Below are positions 1 through 6,659 of a stretch of DNA of 9,525 bases, piece by piece. Each line of letters starts with the position of its first letter. Within the stretch, counting starts at the first letter, position 1. The DNA comes from Alphaproteobacteria bacterium (GTDB taxonomy: Bacteria; Pseudomonadota; Alphaproteobacteria; ATCC43930; CGMCC-115725): assembly GCA_030039815.1 (NCBI GenBank), contig JASHUW010000345.1, positions 1-9,525 of the forward strand. The letters are read 5' to 3'. The position numbers and the translations under genes are program-made. Below the pieces are notes generated by a model, which saw nothing but the letters and a program-made list of their open reading frames with translations, searched no databases and was not told the origin of the DNA.

Positions 1-405
1 AAGATCGTCGAGCTGCACGGCAACACGACATACGCGACCTGCCTCGATTGCGGCGAGCGCCATGAGATCGCCGAGCTGCGCGCGACCTTCGAGCGCGACG
101 GCGCGGTACCGCCCTGCGACAAATGCCTCGGCCACGTGAAGACCGCGACCGTCTCGTTCGGCCAGGCGATGCCGGTGCTGGCGATGCAGCGCGCGCAGCG
201 AGAGACGCTGGCCTGCGACCTCTTCATCGTGCTCGGCTCGTCGCTCGTGGTGTACCCGGCCGCCGGGTTCCCGCAGATCGCCAAGGAAAACGGCGCGCGG
301 CTCGTCATCGTCAACCGCGAGGAGACCGGGCTCGACCGCATCGCCGATCTCGTGTTGCATGAGCCGATCGGCGACACGCTGGGCGAGGCGGTCGGCGTCA
401 ACTGA
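1..405 (+). CDS. Sir2-family NAD-dependent protein deacylase, C-terminal part (5' end off the window)
   Basis: Sirtuins remove acetyl or other acyl groups from lysines while consuming NAD, usually in the cytoplasm in bacteria. The frame is open from base 1 to the TGA at 403-405 and gives 134 residues, so the N-terminal part with the first NAD-binding motifs is missing. Visible hallmarks, counted from the first residue in the window, are ELHGN at 4-8 with the catalytic His6, two zinc-ribbon cysteine pairs (C14/C17 and C39/C42), FGQAMP near 52-57, the GSSLVVYPAAGFP segment matching the NAD-contacting GTSLxVYPA motif, and an IVN motif near 103-105. After the second cysteine pair the protein reads GHVKTATVSFGQ rather than the common GGxxRPxVVxFGE, so it belongs to a divergent sirtuin subgroup. 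The SDR gene starts 14 bases downstream on the same strand, so co-transcription is plausible. Substrate cannot be told from sequence. Confidence 0.9.
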   Translation, partial: KIVELHGNTTYATCLDCGERHEIAELRATFERDGAVPPCDKCLGHVKTATVSFGQAMPVLAMQRAQRETLACDLFIVLGSSLVVYPAAGFPQIAKENGARLVIVNREETGLDRIADLVLHEPIGDTLGEAVGVN

Positions 406-419
406 AACGGGAGGGAGCG

Positions 420-1172
420 ATGCGGCTCGAAGGCAAGGTCGCGCTGATCACCGGCGCCGCGTCGGGCATGGGCGCGAGCATGGCGCGGATTTTCGCTCGC
501 GAGGGCGCCAAGGTCGCGGTCGCCGACCAGCTCGACGACGAGGGCAGACAAGTCGTCGCCGAGATCGTCGCGGCCAATGGCGCGGCGAGCTTTCACCATC
601 TCGATGTGACGAATGAAGCGAACTGGAAGGATGTCGTCGCGGCCACGGTCAAGGAGTTCGGCAAGCTCGACATCCTGGTCAACAATGCCGGGATCAGCGG
701 CAGCGCGGTCGAGGACCTCTACGACACCGAGGCCTGGGACAGGATCATGGACGTCAACGCGCGCGGCGCGTTTCTCGGCATGAAATACGCGATCCCCGAG
801 ATGCGGAAGGTCGGCGGCGGGGCGATCGTCAACATCTCGTCGATCTCGGGCGTTACCGGGCAGCGCGGCATCCATGCCGCCTACAACGCCTCGAAAGGCG
901 CGATCCGCACGCTGACCAAGGTCGGCGCGGTGCAGCACGGGCGGCACAATGTCAGGGTCAATTCGGTGCATCCGGGCCTGATGCCGCCGATGCGCACCTC
1001 GGGCCGCACCGCCGACCCCGCAGTGCGCGCCAAAATGCTGGAACAGGTGCCGCTCGGCCGCGACGGCCGGGTCGAGGAAGTGGCGCACGCCGTCTTGTTC
1101 CTCGCCTCGGACGAGGCGTCCTACATCACCGGCGCCGAGCTTTATGTCGATGGCGGCTATTTGGCGACGTAA
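420..1172 (+). CDS. Short-chain dehydrogenase/reductase (classic SDR, NAD-preferring)
   Basis: This is a cytoplasmic NAD(P)-dependent oxidoreductase of 250 residues, the usual length for classic SDRs. The Rossmann motif TGAASGMG lies at 11-18. Asp36 at the end of the second strand indicates NAD rather than NADP. The adenine-ring Asp62 (LDV), NNAG at 88-91, and the catalytic set Asn113, Ser141, Tyr155 and Lys159 (YNASK) are all intact. HPG at 184-186 and a C-terminal YVDGGYLA follow. The family look (MRLEGKVALITGAASGMG start, PPMRT after HPG, YVDGGY end) resembles cyclic-alcohol and dihydrodiol dehydrogenases such as the cyclopentanol dehydrogenase and LinC types, but the alcohol or ketone substrate is not determined. 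The ATG start is supported by GGGAGG at 409-414, five bases upstream. The gene follows the Sir2 gene by 14 bases and probably shares its transcript. No functional link between the two is evident. Confidence 0.93.
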   Translation: MRLEGKVALITGAASGMGASMARIFAREGAKVAVADQLDDEGRQVVAEIVAANGAASFHHLDVTNEANWKDVVAATVKEFGKLDILVNNAGISGSAVEDLYDTEAWDRIMDVNARGAFLGMKYAIPEMRKVGGGAIVNISSISGVTGQRGIHAAYNASKGAIRTLTKVGAVQHGRHNVRVNSVHPGLMPPMRTSGRTADPAVRAKMLEQVPLGRDGRVEEVAHAVLFLASDEASYITGAELYVDGGYLAT

Positions 1173-1174
1173 CC

Positions 1175-1198
1175 GGCGCGCAGCGCCAACAATAATTT
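1175..1198 (+). terminator. Weak terminator-like hairpin after the SDR gene
   Basis: Two bases after the SDR stop codon, GGCGC (1175-1179) and GCGCC (1183-1187) form a perfect 5-bp GC stem with a GCA loop, followed by an AT-rich run AACAATAATTT. The T-run is only three bases long and the stem is short, so intrinsic termination is possible but not convincing. Part of the effect could come from the larger inverted repeat that begins at 1197. Confidence 0.3.
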
Positions 1199-1273
1199 CA
1201 CCACGGAGACACGGAGGATACGGAGATTACCGAGCATCCGAACCCTCTGTGCTCTCCGGGCCTCTGTGGTGAA
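1197..1273. repeat. Long imperfect inverted repeat of short ACGGAG-type units
   Basis: The left arm 1197-1225 pairs with the right arm 1245-1273 across a 19-base loop. By hand alignment, the 29 positions contain three mismatches (A1209/C1261, A1211/G1259, A1218/C1252) and four G-T pairs. The outer eight bases, TTCACCAC and GTGGTGAA, match perfectly. The left arm is itself repetitive: ACGGAG recurs at 1203, 1211 and 1220, a period of 8 to 9 bases. The right arm carries CTCTGTG twice. This composition resembles the TTCACCACGGAGACACGGAG type of intergenic repeat that I recall from many unrelated bacterial genomes. It lies wholly between the SDR and cupin genes and codes for nothing plausible. 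It could act as an RNA hairpin, a terminator or attenuator, or a passive mobile repeat. Confidence 0.75.
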
Positions 1274-1284
1274 TGATATTTCGA

Positions 1285-1297
1285 GCGGCTTCGCCGC
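1285..1297 (+). other. Small GC hairpin in the leader of the cupin gene
   Basis: GCGGC (1285-1289) and GCCGC (1293-1297) form a 5-bp stem with a TTC loop, ending five bases before the ribosome binding site of the cupin gene. In RNA it would sit next to the Shine-Dalgarno sequence without masking it. It may be a decayed remnant of a palindromic repeat or have no function. Confidence 0.3.
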
Positions 1298-1302
1298 ACG
1301 GT

Positions 1303-1310
1303 GAGGGAGA
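1303..1310 (+). promoter_or_regulatory. Ribosome binding site that sets the cupin start
   Basis: GAGGGAGA ends five bases before the ATG at 1316. This places the start at ATG 1316 (MPYDLDAF) rather than at the in-frame GTG at 1301, which would overlap the binding site itself. Confidence 0.7.
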
Positions 1311-1315
1311 AATCA

Positions 1316-1858
1316 ATGCCCTACGATCTCGATGCGTTTTGTCACGATTGCCGAGACGCGCTGAAGGCCGACACTGGACCCGGCGGGCGCGAGGCGGTGC
1401 GCCGCAACCTGGAGCGGCTGCTCGCGGAGAAATCGTTTCTCGACCAGCATGTTCTGGCGATGGAGCCAGGCCGGCACACGCTCTATGAAGACCCCGAGCT
1501 GGGCTTTGTCGTGCTGTCGCACGTCAACACCAAGGCGTCGAAGTCGCCGCCGCACGACCACGGCGCGTCGTGGGCGGTCTACGGCCAGGCGACTGAGCAC
1601 ACCGACATGACCGAGTGGCGCCGCACCACGGGCGACGGCCCCGGCCCGGCGGAGATCGAGGTCGCGCGGCAATACCGGCTCGATCCCGGCCATGCCGGCA
1701 CCTACGACATCCGCGCGATCCATTCGATCGACTATCCGGACGGCGCGCGTTTCGTGCGGGTCACCGGCACCGATCTCGACCGCGTGCCGCGGCTCAAGTT
1801 CAACCTGAAGACGCACGAAGCCGAGGTCATCGAAAGCGTGACCACCGGGCCGGGCTGA
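1316..1858 (+). CDS. Small metal-binding cupin protein of the cysteine-dioxygenase-like superfamily, function unassigned
   Basis: The 180-residue soluble protein has no signal peptide or membrane segment. It begins with a helical region (about 1-48), then a double-stranded beta-helix (cupin) core of roughly 60-165. The clearest motif is SPPHDHGASWAVYGQ at 77-91, where His80 and His82 have the HxH spacing of a cupin metal site. His136 in AIHSIDYPDG is the likely third ligand, and Glu94 or Gln91 could complete the site. This pattern fits cysteine-dioxygenase-like cupins, which bind Fe(II) and often oxidise thiols, and it matches a conserved hypothetical family I recall from Bradyrhizobium and relatives. 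The substrate is unknown and a true cysteine dioxygenase role is not shown. The gene stands alone on the plus strand after the inverted-repeat region, so it probably has its own promoter in 1173-1300, although I cannot pick out -35 and -10 boxes. Confidence 0.8.
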   Translation: MPYDLDAFCHDCRDALKADTGPGGREAVRRNLERLLAEKSFLDQHVLAMEPGRHTLYEDPELGFVVLSHVNTKASKSPPHDHGASWAVYGQATEHTDMTEWRRTTGDGPGPAEIEVARQYRLDPGHAGTYDIRAIHSIDYPDGARFVRVTGTDLDRVPRLKFNLKTHEAEVIESVTTGPG

Positions 1859-1873
1859 TTCGGCCGATCGGGA

Positions 1874-2773
1874 TCAGTCCATTTTGGCCAGATCGATGTG
1901 CAGCACGCTGACGATGTCGCGGATGCCGTCATAAGCCTTGTCGTCGATCGGCGCGAAGCTCTTTGAGCTCGCGCGACCGAGGAATTTCATGTCCTCCGGC
2001 GGCATCTTGCTGATATCCATGGTCTGCATCACCTCGGCCAAGCGCGCCTTGAAGGCGGGGTCGAGGTCTGCGCGCAGCGCGATCGGGCCGTTGGGGATCG
2101 GATCGGACTGCCACAGGATCACATAGTCCGCCGGGTCGAACATGCCGGCGAGCTTGGCGCCGGCGATCGCGGTGCTGTTGAGCTCCCCCGCCGGAACCTT
2201 ATGGTTGCGCAGTGCCTCGAAGCTGGCGGTGTGGGAGCCGGTGTAGAACGGGCGGATGTCCTTGTCCGGGTCGATGCCTGCCTTGCGGAGCGCATAGCTC
2301 GGCACGAGATGGCCGGATGTCGAGGCCGGGTCAGCAAAGGCGAACGCCTTGCCCTTGACGTCGGTCAGCTTGGTGACCCCCGAGCCCGGCCAGGTGGTTA
2401 TCGTCGCGTAGTACGAGCCGGGTTTGCCGTCCGCGCCGGCATAGACCGAGACCGCTTGCGCGCCGGCCATTTCGTGCGCCAGCAAATAACTGAACGCGCC
2501 GAACTGCGCCATCTCGGCTTGATCGGCGCGCAGCGCCTCGATCACCGCGGTGTAATTGGTGCCGAACTGAACCTCGACCTTGCAGCCGAGCTTCGCCGCG
2601 ATGAGGTCGCCAAGATGCGCATAAATCGGCGTCAACTTGGCGGTGTCTTCGGCCGGAACGACCGCGAAGCGCACCGTGCCGCCATTCGGGCAGTTCGACG
2701 CGGCAGCCCAGGCATCCGTCGCGAAAATCAGCGCCACCGCAAGCTGCACCGCCAGCCCCATACCGATTTTCAT
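1874..2773 (-). CDS. Periplasmic phosphate/phosphonate-type substrate-binding protein (PhnD-like)
   Basis: The 299-residue protein is the periplasmic binding component of an ABC importer of the PhnD/PtxB type, which capture phosphonates, phosphite, phosphate or similar oxyanions. A Sec signal peptide (MKIG..., hydrophobic 5-18) ends with AWA near residue 23. There is no lipobox, so it should be free in the periplasm. The mature part reads TVRFAVVP at 33-40, FGAFSYLLA near 91-99, and the anion-binding hallmark DPASTSG at 148-154, followed by GSH at 179-181 and a PIPNGP segment near 225-230. The start at ATG 2773 is preferred over one 10 codons upstream (2803) because it has a good ribosome binding site and a normal signal peptide. 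No permease or ATPase gene is in view. The 119 bases between it and the MarR stop show no clear promoter or terminator, so read-through from the efflux operon is possible. Ligand is unknown. Confidence 0.88.
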   Translation of the reverse strand: MKIGMGLAVQLAVALIFATDAWAAASNCPNGGTVRFAVVPAEDTAKLTPIYAHLGDLIAAKLGCKVEVQFGTNYTAVIEALRADQAEMAQFGAFSYLLAHEMAGAQAVSVYAGADGKPGSYYATITTWPGSGVTKLTDVKGKAFAFADPASTSGHLVPSYALRKAGIDPDKDIRPFYTGSHTASFEALRNHKVPAGELNSTAIAGAKLAGMFDPADYVILWQSDPIPNGPIALRADLDPAFKARLAEVMQTMDISKMPPEDMKFLGRASSKSFAPIDDKAYDGIRDIVSVLHIDLAKMD

Positions 2774-2780
2774 CGCCGAA

Positions 2781-2788
2781 CCCACCTC
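2781..2788 (-). promoter_or_regulatory. Ribosome binding site that sets the binding-protein start
   Basis: On the minus strand GAGGTGGG lies seven bases before the ATG at 2773. The upstream in-frame ATG at 2803 has no comparable purine-rich sequence, so this site decides the start. Confidence 0.65.
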
Positions 2789-2892
2789 GCCGCGAAATGC
2801 CACGGCCGCAGCAAGAGTTTGGCAGCGAAGAAAGACGTTCCGGTTGCGGAGGTGTTACGGCTGAACGGTTGCCCAAACGGCGCGAGGTCGCG

Positions 2893-3459
2893 CTATTCCG
2901 CGACCCTCGCCTGATCGACCGGCTCGCCGGAGGCGGCCTCGGCGGCGGCGAGGTTGTTCTTCATGTGGTCGAGCGCGTCCATCAGCATGTCGCGCGCGGC
3001 CGGCGACAGCCCGGCGCAAGCCTCCTCGCGCACCATCACGTTGATCTCGAGAATGCGATTGACCACCGGCCAGGCCAGCGGGGTCAGCCACAGCGTGCGG
3101 ACGCGCCGGTCGGTCGGGTGGGCGCGGCGCACGACGAGGCCTTCCTCGTGCAGCCGGTCGAGCATGCGCACGAGTGCGATCGGCTCGATGTCGAGCTCGG
3201 TGGCGGCGGCGGTCTGGCTGATCCCCGGATGCCGCGCGATGCGGATCAAGAGCGCTGCCTGCAGGCGGGTGATGGGCAGCCCGGCCTGGCGCACGCTGCG
3301 CTCGAAGCGCCGCCGGATCAACCGCGCCACCGCGTGCACGCGGTGGCCGATGCCGGGCTGCAGCGCCGCGGCGGACGGCCGTTCGGCCGCCTCCGCGCCG
3401 AGCCAGTCGTCGGCGCCGAGCGGAGCCGTCACCGGCAGGGCGTCACTCGGCAGCGCCAC
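2893..3459 (-). CDS. MarR-family transcriptional regulator, last gene of the efflux operon
   Basis: The 188-residue protein is a winged-helix repressor of the MarR family, which works as a dimer and usually releases DNA on binding a small aromatic or toxic compound. The N-terminal dimerisation helix starts near 39 (HRVHAVARLIRRRFERSV). The winged helix-turn-helix spans about 62-128, with ISQTAAATELDIEPIALVRML as HTH and HPTDRRVRTLWLT as the wing, including the DRRVR signature at 117-121. C-terminal helices complete the dimer region. About 35 residues precede the usual MarR start, making it longer than the typical 140-150. No alternative start near residue 38 is evident, and the GTG at 3459 has a strong ribosome binding site, so the extension is probably real. 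The start lies 17 bases inside the end of the upstream RND gene, which suggests translational coupling. By position it is likely the pump's feedback regulator; its operator would be upstream of the pump operon, beyond the right edge. Confidence 0.9.
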   Translation of the reverse strand: MALPSDALPVTAPLGADDWLGAEAAERPSAAALQPGIGHRVHAVARLIRRRFERSVRQAGLPITRLQAALLIRIARHPGISQTAAATELDIEPIALVRMLDRLHEEGLVVRRAHPTDRRVRTLWLTPLAWPVVNRILEINVMVREEACAGLSPAARDMLMDALDHMKNNLAAAEAASGEPVDQARVAE

Positions 3460-6400
3460 GGGGGTCCTCCGCGGGGACGGCGCCGGGCGGCCCGTCGGTC
3501 AAGGCCGCCGCGAGACGCGATTGCCGGCGCGCACCGCCCAGGAGACGGCTGAACCGGTCGAGATAGAGGTAGATGACCGGCGTCGTGTAGAGCGTCAGCC
3601 ACTGCGAGATGAGCAGGCCGCCGATGATCGCGACGCCCAAGGGTTGGCGCAATTCAGAACCGCCGCCCTGGCCGAAGGCGATCGGCATCGCGCCGAACAG
3701 CGCCGCGAACGTCGTCATCATGATCGGCCGGAAGCGCAACAGGCACGCCTGATGGATAGCCTCCTGCGGGGGCTTGCCCTCGATCCGCTCCGCCTGCAGC
3801 GCGAAGTCGATCATCATGATCGCGTTCTTCTTGACGATGCCGATCAAGAGAATGATGCCGACGATCGCGATCACCGACAGGTCGTAATGCAGGAGCCACA
3901 ATAGCAGCAGCGCTCCGACACCGGCCGAAGGCAGCGCCGAAAGGATCGTGATCGGGTGGATATAACTTTCATAAAGGATGCCGAGCACGATGTAGACGAC
4001 CAAGATCGCGGCGGCGACGAGCAGCGGCATCGACGACAACGAGGCCTGGAACGCCTGCGCGGTTCCCTGGAACGAGGTATTGAGCGTCGGCGGTACGTGC
4101 AGCCGGTCGGTTACCGCCTGAATGGCATTGACAGCCTGCCCCAAGGAGGCGCCGGGTCTCAGGTTGAACGATAATGTCACTGCCGGGAAAATGCCCTGAT
4201 GGTTGATCATCAGCGGCTCGGTCTTCGGCGCGAAATGGGCGAAGCTGCTCAGCGGCACTTCCACGCCAGTGGGACTGGCCACGTAAATCTTCGACAGCAG
4301 GTTCGGGTCGCTCTGGAACTGCGGCTGCACTTCGAGCACGACCTTGTATTGGTTGGTGGCGGTGTAGATCGTCGCGACCTGCCGCTGGCCGAAGGCATCG
4401 TATAGGGTCTGATCGATCAGATTGGCCGACAATCCGAGACGCGAGGCGGTGTCACGATCGATGTCGATCGCCAAATGCGCCGCGGCGATCTGCTGATCCG
4501 AGGCGACATCCTGCAGCTGCGGCAGCTTCCTCATCTCCTTTTCGAGGATCGGGGCCCAGTGGTTGAGCTCGTCGTTGTTGGTGTCGGTCAGCGTGTATTG
4601 GTACTGGGTGCGCGAGAGCCGACCGCCAACCGAAATGTTTTGCGGCACCTGCATGTAGAACAGAGCGCCCTCGATATTGGCGACCTGCTTGCGGATACGG
4701 GCGATGACCTGCTCGGCGTTGGCGTCGCGTTCGTCATAGGGCTTCAAGCCCCAGAAGATACGCGCCGTATTCTCGGCGGGATTGTAGGGCGTCGCCCCGG
4801 CATACGAGAACACGCCCTGTACGGCGGGATCGTGCATGACGATATTGACGACCTTGCGCCGAATATCATCGGTATGGGCGACCGAGGAGTCCTGGCGTAC
4901 GTCAAGCTCGCCGAAAATGAACCCGGTGTCCTGCTGCGGGAAAAAGCCTTTCGGCATTTTCACGTAGATAAAGCCGGTCGCCACCATCAGCAGCAGCGTC
5001 GCCATCAATGCCCAAAATTGGTGGCGGAAGATGAAAACGAGACCGCGGTCGTAGCCGCGCAGCGCCGCCTGGAAGACGCGCTCGGCGCCGCGATTGAAGC
5101 GGCCCTTCGGGTGCAGCCCTTCCGGCTTCAAGAACAGCGAGCACATCACCGGGGTCAGGGTTAGCGAGATCAACGCGGACGCGATCACCGCCACCGCCAC
5201 GGTCACGGCGAATTCGCGGAACAGCCGGCCGATGATCCCGCCCATCAGAAACAGCGGGATGAACACGGCGATCAGCGAGAAGGTGATGGAGATGATGGTG
5301 AAGCCGATCTGCCCGGCACCTCTCAACGCCGCCTCGAACGGCGGGTCGCCCTGCTCGATGTAGCGCACGATGTTCTCGATCATCACGATCGCGTCGTCGA
5401 CGACGAAGCCGACCGAGATCGTCAGCGCCATTAGCGAGATGTTGTCGATGCTGTAGCCGCCGGCATACATGACCCCGAAGGTGGCGACCAGCGACAACGG
5501 CACCGCCAGGCTTGGGATGATCGTCGCCCACAAGGTTCGCAAAAACAGGAAAATCACGATGACGACGAGCCCGATCGTCAGGATCATCGTGTATTGAACG
5601 TCGCGAACCGAAGCGCGGATCGTCTCCGACCGGTCCGACATCAGATCGACATGGACCGATGGCGGCAGGGACTGCTCCAGCTTCGGCATCAGCGCCTGGA
5701 TGCGGTCGACGACATCGATCGTATTGGCGCCCGGCGCCTTCTGGATCGCGATGCCCTCCGCCCGCTGGTCGCCGAACCACGCGCGCAGGCGCAAGTTCTG
5801 CACGGAGTTGATGACCTCGCCGACATCCTTGATGCGGACCGGCGCGCCATTCCTGTAGGCGACGATGATGTCGCCGAATTGCGCGGCGTTGAACAACTGA
5901 TCGTTGGTATCGATCGAGATCGACTGGTGCTCGCCCTCGATCGCGCCCTTCGGGTTGTTGACGGTGGCCGCGATCAGCGCGCTGCGGATGTCCTCCATTC
6001 CCAGGCCCTTCGCCGCCAGCGACGCCGGGTCGATCTGGACGCGCGCCGCGTACGGCATCGAGCCGAAGACGAAGACTTGTCCGACCCCGGGCTGGGTCGA
6101 CAGCTGATCGGCGATGACGTTGTTGGCGTAATCGTCAATCTTATATGGCGGTACCGCATCCGAATGAATGGCATAGATCAGGATCGGGAAGTCCGCCGGG
6201 TTCACCTTGCGGTAGGTCGGCGGCGTGGGCATGCCTTGCGGCAACACGCCAGCCGCGGCGTTGATCGCCTGCTGCACATCCGACGCCGCGGCGTCGATAT
6301 TGCGGCTCAGATCGAATTGCAACGTGATCGAGGTGGTACTGACGCCGCTCCACGACGTCATCTGGCTCAGCGACGGGATCGAGGTGAATTGCGTTTCGAG

Positions 6401-6598
6401 CGGCGTCGCGACCGACGACGCCATCGTGCGCGGATCGGCACCCGGATATTGCGCGGTCACCGTGATCGTCGGGAAATCGACATTGGGCACCGCGGCAACC
6501 GGCAGCAGATTGTAGGCTCCGATGCCGAACACCAGCACGCCCAGCATCAGCAGCGAAGTCGCAATCGGGCGGCGGATAAAGGGTTCGGAAATGCTCAT
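3443..6598 (-). CDS. RND multidrug efflux permease subunit, second of a tandem pair (MdtC/MuxC-like)
   Basis: This is a complete 1051-residue inner-membrane proton/drug antiporter of the HAE1 (AcrB) family. The layout is standard: TM1 near 12-31, a first large periplasmic loop to about 335, TM2-6 near 337-489, TM7 near 525-545, a second periplasmic loop, and TM8-12 near 857-1013. The proton relay is intact, with Asp401-Asp402 in TM4 (GFVVDDAIVMIEN) and Lys924 in TM10 (GIVKKNAIMMIDFA). The start is the ATG at 6598 (MSISEPFIRRPIATSLL), the usual N-terminus of the family. The ribosome site in front of it is weak, and a TAA upstream in frame excludes a longer start. It follows its paralogue by 61 bases with no visible terminator and overlaps the MarR gene by 17 bases. 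Paired RND genes of this kind (MdtBC, MuxBC) form a mixed trimer that works with one periplasmic adaptor and a TolC-type channel. Substrates cannot be inferred. Confidence 0.95.
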   Translation of the reverse strand: MSISEPFIRRPIATSLLMLGVLVFGIGAYNLLPVAAVPNVDFPTITVTAQYPGADPRTMASSVATPLETQFTSIPSLSQMTSWSGVSTTSITLQFDLSRNIDAAASDVQQAINAAAGVLPQGMPTPPTYRKVNPADFPILIYAIHSDAVPPYKIDDYANNVIADQLSTQPGVGQVFVFGSMPYAARVQIDPASLAAKGLGMEDIRSALIAATVNNPKGAIEGEHQSISIDTNDQLFNAAQFGDIIVAYRNGAPVRIKDVGEVINSVQNLRLRAWFGDQRAEGIAIQKAPGANTIDVVDRIQALMPKLEQSLPPSVHVDLMSDRSETIRASVRDVQYTMILTIGLVVIVIFLFLRTLWATIIPSLAVPLSLVATFGVMYAGGYSIDNISLMALTISVGFVVDDAIVMIENIVRYIEQGDPPFEAALRGAGQIGFTIISITFSLIAVFIPLFLMGGIIGRLFREFAVTVAVAVIASALISLTLTPVMCSLFLKPEGLHPKGRFNRGAERVFQAALRGYDRGLVFIFRHQFWALMATLLLMVATGFIYVKMPKGFFPQQDTGFIFGELDVRQDSSVAHTDDIRRKVVNIVMHDPAVQGVFSYAGATPYNPAENTARIFWGLKPYDERDANAEQVIARIRKQVANIEGALFYMQVPQNISVGGRLSRTQYQYTLTDTNNDELNHWAPILEKEMRKLPQLQDVASDQQIAAAHLAIDIDRDTASRLGLSANLIDQTLYDAFGQRQVATIYTATNQYKVVLEVQPQFQSDPNLLSKIYVASPTGVEVPLSSFAHFAPKTEPLMINHQGIFPAVTLSFNLRPGASLGQAVNAIQAVTDRLHVPPTLNTSFQGTAQAFQASLSSMPLLVAAAILVVYIVLGILYESYIHPITILSALPSAGVGALLLLWLLHYDLSVIAIVGIILLIGIVKKNAIMMIDFALQAERIEGKPPQEAIHQACLLRFRPIMMTTFAALFGAMPIAFGQGGGSELRQPLGVAIIGGLLISQWLTLYTTPVIYLYLDRFSRLLGGARRQSRLAAALTDGPPGAVPAEDPRGAAE
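3465..3470 (-). promoter_or_regulatory. Ribosome binding site for the GTG start of the MarR gene, inside the RND reading frame
   Basis: On the minus strand GGAGGA is followed by five bases (CCCCC) and then GTG at 3459. It is a near-perfect Shine-Dalgarno sequence embedded in the last codons of the RND gene. It supports both the non-ATG start and the 17-base gene overlap. Confidence 0.75.
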
Positions 6599-6659
6599 TG
6601 GGGTTCGACCGTCGCTTCTCTTGGCTGTCGTTGGTTAAGCAAACTCCGGGCCTGGCGGC

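Noticed and set aside
1301..1303. GTG at 1301 as start of the cupin gene
   Set aside because: It overlaps the GAGGGAGA ribosome site that serves ATG 1316 and lacks a site of its own.
1859..1873. Small palindromes (TCGGCCGA, CCGATCGG) between the convergent cupin and binding-protein genes as a two-way terminator
   Set aside because: They are overlapping 8-base palindromes without a loop or T-run, expected by chance in GC-rich DNA.
2773..2803. Upstream ATG (2803) as start of the binding protein
   Set aside because: No Shine-Dalgarno sequence precedes it, and the longer form would put a charged stretch in front of a normal signal peptide. ATG 2773 has GAGGTGGG seven bases upstream.
2880..2893. 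GCGCGA/TCGCGC inverted repeat at the end of the MarR gene as a terminator
   Set aside because: The loop is at most four bases and no T-run follows on the minus strand, so it does not look like an intrinsic terminator.
2201..3552. Overlapping plus-strand open frames opposite the binding protein and MarR genes
   Set aside because: The translations are Arg/Gly/Ala-rich with no recognisable motif, while the minus strand encodes intact, recognisable proteins with good ribosome sites.
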